This document shows, one piece after another, positions 8,222 through 16,554 of a stretch of 29,675 bases of DNA. Positions within the stretch are counted from its first letter, which is position 1; every line of letters starts with the position of its first letter. Under the pieces are notes generated by a model that worked only from the letters and a program-made list of their open reading frames with translations, did not search any database and had not been told where the DNA came from. The DNA lies in assembly GCA_934339005.1 (NCBI GenBank), contig CAKRHR010000033.1:1-29675 (forward strand). The letters are read 5' to 3'. Both the position numbers and the translations under genes were made by a program. Source of the DNA: an uncultured Catenibacillus sp. GTDB taxonomy: Bacteria > Bacillota > Clostridia > Lachnospirales > Lachnospiraceae.

Positions 8222-8938
8222 ATGAGTAAGAGATACCCAACCAAAGACGATGGTTCACCAAAAGACCTGTCCTTTGGCAAAAAGATCGAATGGGTCTGGA
8301 ATTATTACAAGGGTGTAATTATCGGCGTTATTGTCGGTGTCGCTGCCATTGTATATTTTATTTACAGCCTCGTATCATTTAATCATGATGCAATTACATT
8401 ACTTGCTGTCGACGTCCAGATTGAAGACAGCAGCGCTGCCTCTGACCAGCTTGCCGAAACATTTAATGAATATCTGGCAACAATGGATGATGAGGATGAC
8501 AAGGCACCACTTGAGATTGATAACTCTATTTTTCTTAACAGCTCGGATATGTCTGTTGCCTCCACAAGTATGCAGAAACTGACGGCAATCATTGTTTCCA
8601 ATTCTGCCAACGCCATTCTGGCACATCAGGATATGGTTGAAAAATACGGTGCGCAAGGCATGTTTACAGATTTAAAGGATTTTCTGGATGCTGATACATA
8701 TCAGAAGCTTCTGGATGAAGATGCACTTGTATCCGTGACAATTCCTGCAGATACAGAAACTGACCCTGAAGCCAAAGATGAAACTTATTATGCTGCCATC
8801 AAGATTGATGCACTGGATACATCTTCACTGACGGATGCCGGTTTTTATCTTGAAGATGATATGTTGATTGGTATTCCGGTCAATTATGAGCATGAACAGC
8901 GCACACAGGCATTTATTAATATGTTGCTGGATAAGTAG
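8222..8938 (+). CDS. single-pass membrane protein of unknown function
   Basis: 238 residues. I do not recognise the family. Residues 1-30 are polar and basic with an aromatic stretch (KIEWVWNYYKG); one strong helix follows at about 32-52; the rest (about 185 residues) is acidic and would lie outside the cell, as the topology of a signal anchor suggests. No lipobox, no catalytic motif. Weak ribosome site (AAGG 10 bases before the ATG); a candidate -10 (TAAAAT, 8174-8179) has no good -35. Divergent from purF and followed by a strong terminator shared with the DUF4349 gene. Monocistronic. Confidence 0.8.
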   Translation: MSKRYPTKDDGSPKDLSFGKKIEWVWNYYKGVIIGVIVGVAAIVYFIYSLVSFNHDAITLLAVDVQIEDSSAASDQLAETFNEYLATMDDEDDKAPLEIDNSIFLNSSDMSVASTSMQKLTAIIVSNSANAILAHQDMVEKYGAQGMFTDLKDFLDADTYQKLLDEDALVSVTIPADTETDPEAKDETYYAAIKIDALDTSSLTDAGFYLEDDMLIGIPVNYEHEQRTQAFINMLLDK

Positions 8939-8965
8939 TTATTTTTACACAACTTTAACATGATA

Positions 8966-9021
8966 AAACCCACCAAAAGAACTTTCTGAGATTTCATATC
9001 CATTTCTCTTTTGGTGGGTTT
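8966..9021. terminator. bidirectional terminator
   Basis: A 15-bp perfect stem (8966-8980 with 9007-9021) around a 26-base loop, T-rich on the plus side and flanked by AAAA on the other. Lies between convergent genes ending at 8938 and 9045. Confidence 0.85.
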
Positions 9022-9044
9022 CTTGATTTTTAGTATTTCATAAA

Positions 9045-10253
9045 TTACATCGTTTTTCTATGTTTCTTATAAATGCGTCTGCAAATCACCACAACGACAA
9101 CCACAACAATCGCAAGTATCACAATATATGGCAATGCAGATACAAAGCCGACTGCAAAATTCTGTAAGCCTTCACCAATATTTTCAAGTGTATCACTCAA
9201 GCCGCGCTTCATACGTTCGCCAATACCTGGTTCACTTGTATCGGTTTCTTTTTCGACTTCGTAAAGGTCAATGTATAATGTGGCATAATCAATCTGATTA
9301 TCATACTGGTTCATCAGTGACTGATAATATTCAAGTTCGCGGCTGACATCGGAAAGCCTGGATTCAATCGTAATCATGTCTTCTACAGATTCTGCATCGC
9401 TCATCAACTCAAGCAGTTTTTCCTCCTGTGTCCGAAGTGCATCAATCCGGGTCTGGGTATCTGTATACTGTAAGGTCACATCCTCCACAGATTCATTGGA
9501 ACGTGTCACATTGCCGGATTTTCCGACATTATCTAATAATATATCCAGTTTATCCTCCGGCACGCGAATGACAAATGAACCCATGCGTGTCTGATAACCG
9601 CTGCGTGTGTAAGCATAATCTTCAATACTTGAATTTTCAAAATATCCGCCGACTTCAGCAACTTTATCTTTTAATGTCTGGACAAATGTATCAAATTCCA
9701 GCGTTTCTATATCCATATTTACAGTTTTAATTAATTTTCTGCCGTCAGCAACACTGATATTCTCTGCATTGTCACTCGATGATGTATTTACCGCCTGATC
9801 TGCATAATCTGCATTGACATCAGAATCTTCAGCGGTTGCCATCTCTGTCGCACTGCCTGAATCCAGACTGTATATTTCCGGACTGGCGACTTCCTCGTAA
9901 TCATAATCGTATTCTGCAGCATTGGAACTTGTATCATATGCATAAGCTCTCTCATTACTTATACTTGCTGAAGTCTTTGCATTTCCTGCATACCACACAG
10001 ATAATGTGCCAATTGTTGCTACCATACATAGCACGCATGCTGCCACGCCACCGACAATACCCCAAATATATTTTTTCTTAAACCTTTTCTTTTCAGATGG
10101 TATTGTGCCAATGCCTCTCTCCGGCAGCTTCTGTTCTATTGATAACCACATATCCGGTGTCTGTTCCTTCAAAGTTTTCTGATACATATTTTCTGCAGCC
10201 TGTATATCGTTATCGCTGAAGTTAAAATCCTGCATCTGATTTTTATTTTCCAT
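9045..10253 (-). CDS. DUF4349 membrane protein, probable anti-sigma partner
   Basis: 402 residues. A cytoplasmic N-terminal part of about 75 residues with WLSIEQKLPERG is followed by a helix (YIWGIVGGVAACVLCMVATI), a Tyr/Asp/Ser-rich low-complexity linker, the DUF4349 domain (from KLIKTVNMDIET to about residue 340, with a coiled-coil stretch around ESRLSDVSRELEYYQSLMNQ), and a second C-terminal helix that includes seven Val in a row, then a basic tail. Its ATG overlaps the 3' end of the ECF sigma gene by 11 bases and has its own AAGGAGG site. A membrane protein with a short cytoplasmic N-terminus translated together with an ECF sigma factor is the usual form of an anti-sigma factor; DUF4349 itself has no proven function that I can cite. 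Confidence 0.85.
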   Translation of the reverse strand: MENKNQMQDFNFSDNDIQAAENMYQKTLKEQTPDMWLSIEQKLPERGIGTIPSEKKRFKKKYIWGIVGGVAACVLCMVATIGTLSVWYAGNAKTSASISNERAYAYDTSSNAAEYDYDYEEVASPEIYSLDSGSATEMATAEDSDVNADYADQAVNTSSSDNAENISVADGRKLIKTVNMDIETLEFDTFVQTLKDKVAEVGGYFENSSIEDYAYTRSGYQTRMGSFVIRVPEDKLDILLDNVGKSGNVTRSNESVEDVTLQYTDTQTRIDALRTQEEKLLELMSDAESVEDMITIESRLSDVSRELEYYQSLMNQYDNQIDYATLYIDLYEVEKETDTSEPGIGERMKRGLSDTLENIGEGLQNFAVGFVSALPYIVILAIVVVVVVVICRRIYKKHRKTM

Positions 10254-10791
10254 ATCCGACCCTCCTTAATTTCTGTATAGCACGCTGATATTTCCATGAA
10301 ACAGTACCCTGCGGCATATTCATTGATTCCGAAATTTCTTTAAAAGTATAGCCGCCCAGCACCTTCATATTCATAATCAGACATTCCTGTGGTTCTAACT
10401 GCTGCATTGCCTCATCAAAAGACAATTTTCCGACTACGCTTTCCTGTGGATCTTCTGCTGGTCGTCCAGATAATGTCTGAACTGTTTGTGCATTTTCAAA
10501 AATATCAAGTGCACTTTCCCGTCCACATTTTCGTAAGAAATCAATGGTCATATTCTTTGCTACTGTCAGCATCCATGCCTTATGACGATTCCCTGGCTTA
10601 TAAAACGGCGCAATGCTCCATAATTTTATAAAGAACTCCGACGTTAAATCCTCAGCATTTTCATGGTTTCGAACAACTGCCAAAATGGAATGGTAAATCA
10701 TTGGTGCATAAGCCTCATAAATGCTTTTCAAACCATTCTTATCCCCGCGCCGCATTAATTCCATACACGCATCAAAATATAAATCATCCAA
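10243..10791 (-). CDS. ECF-type RNA polymerase sigma factor
   Basis: 182 residues, sigma-70 family group 4. Region 2 (about 15-90) contains NAEDLTSEFFIKLW and KAWMLTVAKNMTIDFLRK; region 4 (about 125-180) contains the helix-turn-helix GYTFKEISESMNMPQGTVSW and ends AIQKLRRVGYGK. No region 3. The start codon is TTG at 10791-10789, chosen because GGGGGAG lies 5 bases before it; the next in-frame Met is residue 10, inside the conserved N-terminus. Translationally coupled to the DUF4349 gene, which probably holds the sigma at the membrane until a signal arrives. A -10 of the form CGTATAAT upstream (10846-10851) might be self-recognised. Regulon unknown; such pairs usually sense envelope stress. Confidence 0.92.
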   Translation of the reverse strand: MDDLYFDACMELMRRGDKNGLKSIYEAYAPMIYHSILAVVRNHENAEDLTSEFFIKLWSIAPFYKPGNRHKAWMLTVAKNMTIDFLRKCGRESALDIFENAQTVQTLSGRPAEDPQESVVGKLSFDEAMQQLEPQECLIMNMKVLGGYTFKEISESMNMPQGTVSWKYQRAIQKLRRVGYGK

Positions 10792-10845
10792 ACCATCTCC
10801 CCCTTTCGATTTTCGTGATACATTATCATTTCGTTCCTTTTATTT

Positions 10846-10851
10846 ATTATA
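10846..10851 (-). promoter_or_regulatory. -10 box before the ECF sigma gene
   Basis: Minus strand TATAAT, preceded by CG. There is no TTGACA-like -35 at 16-18 bp, so it may be an ECF-type promoter used by the downstream sigma itself (autoregulation) or a weak sigma-A site. Confidence 0.4.
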
Positions 10852-10929
10852 CGATAAATTTAGTGTGTTTTTATGGAAATTTTAAATTTTTTAGTAGAAA
10901 ATTTGAGTAGAGAGATGAGGCTGGTGCTG

Positions 10930-11016
10930 ATGGTTACATATAACGATTTATTTACGTTTGTAATTATGCTTTGTGCTGTTGTAACTCTTATTTTTACTTT
11001 TTCGCACAAAAAATAG
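10930..11016 (+). CDS. holin-like type I toxin, 28 residues
   Basis: A very short gene. The protein reads MVTYNDLF, one hydrophobic helix (about residues 8-24), then the basic tail SHKK. This is the plan of the 'putative holin-like toxin' group (TxpA/BsrG/Fst-like type I toxins): M-x-T-Y start, a single membrane helix, and a charged C-terminus. A GAGG lies 9 bases before the ATG; an alternative in-frame ATG at 10915 would add five residues. The stop codon is inside the left arm of a strong terminator, another feature of these loci. An antisense promoter faces it from 11132. The toxin would depolarise the cell membrane when its mRNA is not held by the antisense RNA. No good promoter is seen on the plus strand. 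Confidence 0.7.
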   Translation: MVTYNDLFTFVIMLCAVVTLIFTFSHKK

Positions 11017-11102
11017 CGCCCCTGCTCTGGTAAAGTAAGGCGCTATTTTTTAAAACACTTTATCCGGCGGTCAGGTGTACGCTGACCAACGGTTCTCTTG
11101 TT
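11005..11102 (-). ncRNA. probable antisense RNA (type I antitoxin)
   Basis: Predicted from the promoter at 11109-11137: start near 11102, about 100 bases, ending at the shared terminator. It overlaps the last codons and 3' end of the toxin mRNA by about 45-50 bases. Its 5' half forms a hairpin: GGTCAG (plus 11069-11074) with CTGACC (11082-11087), loop of 7, extended by CCG/CGG after a 2x2 internal loop. 3'-overlapping antisense RNA is the arrangement of txpA/ratA. Ends are inferred, not measured. Confidence 0.55.
11008..11051. terminator. bidirectional terminator overlapping the toxin stop codon
   Basis: A 13-bp perfect stem (11008-11020 with 11039-11051) with six A on one side and six T on the other. 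It can end the toxin mRNA, the opposing antisense RNA and readthrough from the esterase gene, which has no terminator of its own. Confidence 0.85.
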
Positions 11103-11108
11103 AAGTAC

Positions 11109-11137
11109 ATTATATGTTATCTCATAAAATTTGTTAA
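11109..11137 (-). promoter_or_regulatory. promoter of the antisense RNA
   Basis: Minus strand: -35 TTAACA (11137-11132), 17-bp spacer, -10 TATAAT (11114-11109). Lies just past the stop of the esterase gene, and no open reading frame follows it. Confidence 0.7.
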
Positions 11138-11169
11138 TTAAGTTTTCATAATTAGATTAATTCACTGCA

Positions 11170-12672
11170 TTACAATTGGTACACATTATCTGGGAAATGT
11201 GTCAGGGTATCCTCTGAGTGTATTGGCTGAATTTCAACGGGCAGCTTCCAGACAATCTTTTGCTGCTCATTTTCTGAAAGTTTTGGCCACACAGGAATTC
11301 CCTCACCATTCGGGTCACCGGTTTCAAAAAATCTGGCATAACTTTCATAGATACACTGACTCAATTTTTCAATATCTTCTTTGGCAACTTTGCCAAACAT
11401 AAATGACGGTTTTTCATCATCTTCAAATGCCATGCCCTGATCCAGACAATGCACAGCACGGCCAAATTCCATACTATAGCACCAGACATCACTGCCATTT
11501 TTATAGAGCAGTTGTGCCAGTCGTGCACTGTATGTCCGATACATATAATCCGACAGAATCTTCACCCAAATATCTGCAAGCATATCATTTTGCTTCTTTT
11601 CATCCGGCTCTGAAATCGTTTTGCTTAAATCCTCAAAATCTTTTATGGCAATATCTGCATTTACGCCAAATAATTCTCTGGCAATGCCTGGTGCGTGCTG
11701 CACAAAATCTTTATCCATCAGTTTATGAAATACAAGCTCATGCAGACAACTTCCGACAATGGCTTTACCTTTCCAGTAATTACCTTCATGCAGTTTTGTC
11801 ATCCAGTCTTTTGAAATATTAATGTCATCTGCCACAGATCCAAAAATACATGTACTTCCCGGACCGCTGCACAGTTCTTTCTGAATCTCAATAATGTCAT
11901 CCACTGACATAGTCAGTAAACTCTCCGGCTTAAATTCAGGATGTTTATTCTTTGCAATCTTTATAAAGCGTGCTGTGATCTCTGAAGCTGTATGTATATC
12001 ACGTACACTCTGATAGGCACCACTGGCAAGACTTGCCTGTGCACAGTATGTCTGCATATCCGGCAGCATTAAAAGCGCTGAAATGGATTTTGCACCGGCA
12101 GACTCACCCATCACTGTAATTTTCTCCGGATTACCACCAAAAGCACGGATATTTTCATAAACCCATTTTACTGCAGCCAACTGATCCAACGTGCCAAGAT
12201 TACCTGTTGATGCATAATCGTTGCCAAGAATATCGCCAAGATACAGATATCCTAAAGCGCCAAGTCTGTAATTGACTGATACATAAATGAAATTATTCTG
12301 GCGAATCATATATGCACCACTTCTGGACTGATTGCTGCCTGACTGAAATGCACCGCCGTGAATATAAATCACTACCGGCAGACTGCCCTCAAGTGCCGGT
12401 GTATAAATATTTAAACTCAGACAATCCTCATCAAATTCATCCCTTGTCTGCACACGGCCGTCAAACATCGGCATATCATAAACCTGCATCGCTTTTTTGC
12501 TAAATGTATCACAGGCAAGTGTGCCTTCCCATGTATATGGCTGCGACACCTTAAAACGACCTGCTTTCGCATAAGGAATCCCTTTAAACGTATACAATCT
12601 GTCTTCTTTAATCCCCTCAAGTACACCACAGTTTGTCTGCACCTGAATTCTGTCTAAATTCACTTCACCCAT
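11170..12672 (-). CDS. type B carboxylesterase (para-nitrobenzyl esterase-like)
   Basis: About 500 residues, an alpha/beta hydrolase of the carboxylesterase type B family. Motifs: FKGIPYAKA near the N-terminus, EDCLSLNIYTP, oxyanion motif IHGGAF, catalytic serine elbow GESAG, and a candidate His in GRAVHCLDQGMAF. The start is placed at 12672; the ATG six codons upstream lies in the same GGGGG stretch that serves as the ribosome site for this one. No signal peptide, so cytoplasmic. It hydrolyses small esters in vitro in characterised relatives; the natural substrate here is unknown. Monocistronic; no terminator is seen before the antisense promoter downstream. Compared with the B. subtilis enzyme the catalytic acid is not certain from reading alone. 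Confidence 0.88.
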   Translation of the reverse strand: MGEVNLDRIQVQTNCGVLEGIKEDRLYTFKGIPYAKAGRFKVSQPYTWEGTLACDTFSKKAMQVYDMPMFDGRVQTRDEFDEDCLSLNIYTPALEGSLPVVIYIHGGAFQSGSNQSRSGAYMIRQNNFIYVSVNYRLGALGYLYLGDILGNDYASTGNLGTLDQLAAVKWVYENIRAFGGNPEKITVMGESAGAKSISALLMLPDMQTYCAQASLASGAYQSVRDIHTASEITARFIKIAKNKHPEFKPESLLTMSVDDIIEIQKELCSGPGSTCIFGSVADDINISKDWMTKLHEGNYWKGKAIVGSCLHELVFHKLMDKDFVQHAPGIARELFGVNADIAIKDFEDLSKTISEPDEKKQNDMLADIWVKILSDYMYRTYSARLAQLLYKNGSDVWCYSMEFGRAVHCLDQGMAFEDDEKPSFMFGKVAKEDIEKLSQCIYESYARFFETGDPNGEGIPVWPKLSENEQQKIVWKLPVEIQPIHSEDTLTHFPDNVYQL

Positions 12673-12892
12673 TTTTATCTTCCCCCACATCTATGATCAT
12701 TTGAACTTTTCTGTTATTACTTAAAATACTTCTGTCAAATTGAAATACCCAAACAAAACCGAGATATTAAAAATTCCTGCATATATCTTTATCTATCTTG
12801 CAAATCAGCAAATCTTTATCATTATTATAAACTATACATAGCTTAAAAAGCAATCTGTCGCTTTATAAATTTATAACACACATTTACTGATT

Positions 12893-12924
12893 AAAAAAAT
12901 GGGGTCAATTTACATTGACCCCAT
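12893..12924 (-). terminator. serS terminator
   Basis: A perfect 11-bp stem (12899-12909 with 12914-12924) with a 4-base loop and, on the minus strand, a run of seven T. Textbook intrinsic terminator 22 bases after the serS stop. Confidence 0.92.
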
Positions 12925-12945
12925 GTATAAACTTAATCCGTTATT

Positions 12946-14229
12946 TTATTTAGCTCTGATTTCTGTCATGCCACCCATGTATGGTCTTAATGCCTCTGGG
13001 ATTCTGACACTGCCATCTGCCTGAAGGTTATTTTCAAGGAAAGCAATCAGCATACGTGGTGGTGCAACAACTGTATTGTTCAATGTATGTGCAAAATATT
13101 TGCCCTTTTCACCAACAACACGAATCTTTAAACGACGTGCCTGTGCATCGCCAAGGTTTGAACAGCTACCAACTTCAAAGTATTTCTTCTGTCTTGGTGA
13201 CCATGCTTCAACATCGACAGATTTTACTTTAAGGTCAGCCAAATCGCCAGAGCAGCATTCCAGTGTACGTACAGGAATATCCATGCTTCTGAACAGATCA
13301 ACTGTATTCTGCCATAACTTGTCAAACCACATCATACTGTCTTCTGGTTCGCAGACAACGATCATTTCCTGTTTTTCGAACTGATGGATTCTGTAAACGC
13401 CACGTTCCTCAATACCATGGGCACCTTTTTCCTTACGGAAACATGGAGAATAACTTGTCAGTGTATAAGGCAAATCTTCAGATTTGTGGATTGTATCGAT
13501 GAATTTACCAATCATAGAATGTTCACTTGTACCGATGAGATATAAATCTTCGCCCTCAATCTTGTACATCATGGCATCCATCTCTTCAAAACTCATAACG
13601 CCTGTCACAACATCACTACGAATCATGAAAGGTGGTACACAGTATGTGAATCCACGGTTGATCATAAAATCACGTGCATAAGAAATAACTGCGGAATGAA
13701 GTCTTGCAATATCACCCATCAGATAATAAAAACCATTACCTGCCACACGTCTTGCAGCATCTAAATCAAGACCATTGAAGCTTTCCATAATCTGTGCATG
13801 ATAAGGAATCTCAAAATCAGGCACAACAGGTTCACCAAATCTCTGAACTTCTACATTCTCACTGTCATCTTTACCGATCGGTACAGATGGATCAATGATG
13901 TTTGGAATAGACATCATGTCTTTTTTGATTTTTTCTTCAACTTCTTTTTCTTCAGCACTCAGTTCATCAATACGTCCGGCACTCTCTGCAATCTTTGCCT
14001 TTAATGCTTCGGCTTCCTCTTTCTTGCCTTCCTTCATCAGTCCGCCAATCATCTTTGAGGATTTATTTCTCTCTGAACGAAGTACTTCAACTTCCTGTTT
14101 AATCTCACGGTTTCTTTTATCAAGTTCAATGACTTCATCCACAAGTGGTAATTTGTGGTCCTGAAACTTATTCTTAATATTCTGCTTTACAATGTCAGGA
14201 TTCTCTCTGACAAATTTGATGTCTAACAT
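12946..14229 (-). CDS. serS: seryl-tRNA synthetase
   Basis: 427 residues, class II synthetase that charges tRNA-Ser. The N-terminal coiled-coil arm (about residues 30-105, rich in Lys/Glu) binds the long variable arm of tRNA-Ser. Motif 2 reads CFRKEKGAHGIEERGVYRIH and motif 3 TLNNTVVAPPRMLIAFLEN. In common bacterial SerRS these are closer to FRSEAGxxGRDTRG and TLNGSGxAxGR, so this belongs to a divergent branch; the class II arginines are kept. No T-box leader (only about 90 bases from promoter to ATG). Strong ribosome site AGGAGG. Own promoter inside the gap after ppk1 and a strong terminator at 12893. Confidence 0.93.
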   Translation of the reverse strand: MLDIKFVRENPDIVKQNIKNKFQDHKLPLVDEVIELDKRNREIKQEVEVLRSERNKSSKMIGGLMKEGKKEEAEALKAKIAESAGRIDELSAEEKEVEEKIKKDMMSIPNIIDPSVPIGKDDSENVEVQRFGEPVVPDFEIPYHAQIMESFNGLDLDAARRVAGNGFYYLMGDIARLHSAVISYARDFMINRGFTYCVPPFMIRSDVVTGVMSFEEMDAMMYKIEGEDLYLIGTSEHSMIGKFIDTIHKSEDLPYTLTSYSPCFRKEKGAHGIEERGVYRIHQFEKQEMIVVCEPEDSMMWFDKLWQNTVDLFRSMDIPVRTLECCSGDLADLKVKSVDVEAWSPRQKKYFEVGSCSNLGDAQARRLKIRVVGEKGKYFAHTLNNTVVAPPRMLIAFLENNLQADGSVRIPEALRPYMGGMTEIRAK

Positions 14230-14328
14230 CGTGTTACCTCCTGCTTACTGCAATTATTCTGTCCTTTATTGCAACTATTGTGCGCCCCATCTTTGTTCTG
14301 TCCAAGGGGTTTCGCATAGTTATCTTTT

Positions 14329-14356
14329 ATTTTACATCATCTTTGAGGATTTTCAA
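14329..14356 (-). promoter_or_regulatory. serS promoter
   Basis: Minus strand: -35 TTGAAA (14356-14351), 16-bp spacer, -10 TAAAAT (14334-14329). The leader contains the 8-mer GGACAGAA twice (14296-14303 and 14257-14264) and a CCCC/GGGG pairing but no T-box sequence. Confidence 0.55.
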
Positions 14357-14397
14357 GTCATTTATACAATTTTCTTGCACATTTCGTATTTATTTGT

Positions 14398-16536
14398 CTA
14401 CTTATCAATACTTAGCATTGGCTCAAAAACGCGGGTTTTTTCAAAAGTTTTCTTCTCAGCCTCACGCTCTTTGGCTTCACGGATAGCCTTCTCGCAGAAA
14501 TAATCCTGCGCGCATAACGGCGCTTTACCTCTGCGGTCAACTTTCTCATAACTGTCATCCGGCTGCAAAAGATGCGCTTTTAATGTATCCTCAAGCTGGA
14601 TCTTTAAGACCTCCATCACCTCAGCCTTACATGCCTCATCCTCTACCGGGAATACGATTTCCACACGTTTGTCAAGGTTTCTTGGCATCCAGTCCGCACT
14701 GCCCATGTACACTTCTTCAAAGCCATTATTATAGAAATAAAAGATTCGGCTGTGTTCAAGGAAATTACCGACAATTGAACGCACTGTAATATTTTCGCTG
14801 ATGCCAGGAATACCTACTTTCAAACAGCAGATACCACGGACAATCAAATCAATCTTTACACCTGCCGCAGACGCTTCATACAATGCTTTAATAATCTTCT
14901 GGTCACACAAAGAATTCATCTTTGCAACGATACGTGCAGGTTTGCCCTCCAATGCATGCTGTTTTTCTCTGGCAATCATTTCAAAGAAGCGGTCACGAAT
15001 CCAAAGTGGTGCCACAATCAACTTATTCCAACGCTCTGGTTCAGAATAACCGGAAAGCATATTAAATACAGCTGTTGCATCCTCTCCGATTGGTCTGGCA
15101 CATGTCAGAAGACCCATATCTGTATATAATTTTGCTGTAGAATCGTTGTAGTTACCTGTACCAAGATGCACATATCTTCTGATGCCATCCTCATCACGGC
15201 GTACTACAAGTGTAATTTTACTGTGGGTTTTTAATCCGCGCAGACCATAAATAACATGACAGCCTGCTTTTTCAAGCATTTTTGCCCAGACGATATTATT
15301 TTCTTCATCAAATCTTGCCTTTAATTCTACAAGAACAGAAACCTGTTTGCCATTCTCTGCGGCTTCTGCCAGCGCTGCAATGATTGGTGAATGGCTGCTG
15401 ACACGATAAAGTGTCTGTTTAATAGCCAGTACATTCGGATCTTTGGCAGCCTGACGCACAAAATCTACAACAGGGTCAAATGTCTGATACGGATGATGCA
15501 TCACAATATCATGCTTGCGGATCTGTGTAAAAATATCTTCCTCGCTGTTCATGGATTTAATCAACTGAGGCTCATATTTTTTGTTTTTCAGAGCATCAAA
15601 GCCTTCAATGCCATACACCTTCATTAAAAATGTCAAATCCAACGGTCCGCTGATATTATAAATATCTTCATCAGATACATTAAATTCCTTTTTCAGACGC
15701 TTCATCAAACGCTTGTCAACGCCCTCCTCAATCTCAAGACGAATAACCTCGCCCCACTGACGTTTCTTAAGCTGCTTCTGAATTTCTTTTAACAAATCCG
15801 CCGCTTCATCTTCTTCAATTGTCAAATCTGCATTACGCATGATACGATATGGATAAGCACAAATAACTTTATAATTTAAGAATAATTTCTGGATATTCTT
15901 TTCAATAACCTGCTCTAACAAAATGATTGTCGTATCCTCGTCATTTTCAGAAGGAATAATAACAAATCTTGGCAGAACACTTGGCACCTGTACTGTTGCA
16001 AAATCTATAGACATTTCTTCTTCATTTTCAATGAGAGCACCGATATTTAATGTCTTATTTTTTATTAATGGAAACGGTCTTGATGAATCCACAGCCATCG
16101 GTGTAAGCACTGGATAAATATCCTGTTTGAAATACTCATCAACATATTCTGCCTGCTCTGCATTCAGATTTTCGTAGTTCGTAATCACGTTCAGATGTGC
16201 CTTCTTTAATGCAGGCAAAAATGAACGGTTGTATGTATTATACTGTGCTGTACAAAGCGCATGTGTCTTTTCACTGATGGCTTCAAGCTGTTTTGAAGCT
16301 GTCATTCCCGCAATATCTGTCTTTGTATATTTAGCGTGCACCATATCTTTTAATGATGCTACACGCACCATAAAAAACTCATCCAGGTTTGATGCCGTAA
16401 TGCTCAAAAATTTTAAACGTTCAAACAAAGGCAATGTCTTATCCTTTGCCTCGCCAAGGATTCTGTAATTAAACTCCAGCCAGCTTAATTCACGGTTTGT
16501 ATAGTATTCATGTTTATTCAAATTTAACTCTGCCAT
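14398..16536 (-). CDS. ppk1: polyphosphate kinase 1
   Basis: 712 residues, full length for PPK1, which reversibly builds polyphosphate from ATP. N-terminal helical domain (about 1-105, NRELSWLEFNYRILGEA at the start), head domain, then two phospholipase-D-like catalytic domains. H438 in GLRGLKTHSK is the expected autophosphorylated histidine (E. coli H435) and H457 in YVHLGTGNYND matches E. coli H454. Ends with a charged tail. It lies 18 bp after the Ppx/GppA-like gene and forms the distal part of the folP-to-ppk1 run. No terminator is visible after it; transcription may continue into serS. Confidence 0.95.
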   Translation of the reverse strand: MAELNLNKHEYYTNRELSWLEFNYRILGEAKDKTLPLFERLKFLSITASNLDEFFMVRVASLKDMVHAKYTKTDIAGMTASKQLEAISEKTHALCTAQYNTYNRSFLPALKKAHLNVITNYENLNAEQAEYVDEYFKQDIYPVLTPMAVDSSRPFPLIKNKTLNIGALIENEEEMSIDFATVQVPSVLPRFVIIPSENDEDTTIILLEQVIEKNIQKLFLNYKVICAYPYRIMRNADLTIEEDEAADLLKEIQKQLKKRQWGEVIRLEIEEGVDKRLMKRLKKEFNVSDEDIYNISGPLDLTFLMKVYGIEGFDALKNKKYEPQLIKSMNSEEDIFTQIRKHDIVMHHPYQTFDPVVDFVRQAAKDPNVLAIKQTLYRVSSHSPIIAALAEAAENGKQVSVLVELKARFDEENNIVWAKMLEKAGCHVIYGLRGLKTHSKITLVVRRDEDGIRRYVHLGTGNYNDSTAKLYTDMGLLTCARPIGEDATAVFNMLSGYSEPERWNKLIVAPLWIRDRFFEMIAREKQHALEGKPARIVAKMNSLCDQKIIKALYEASAAGVKIDLIVRGICCLKVGIPGISENITVRSIVGNFLEHSRIFYFYNNGFEEVYMGSADWMPRNLDKRVEIVFPVEDEACKAEVMEVLKIQLEDTLKAHLLQPDDSYEKVDRRGKAPLCAQDYFCEKAIREAKEREAEKKTFEKTRVFEPMLSIDK

Positions 16537-16554
16537 GTCCGCGTACCCCTTTCG

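Noticed and set aside
14230..14397. T-box leader for serS
   Set aside because: Only about 90 bases between promoter and start; no T-box core sequence and no terminator hairpin with T-run.
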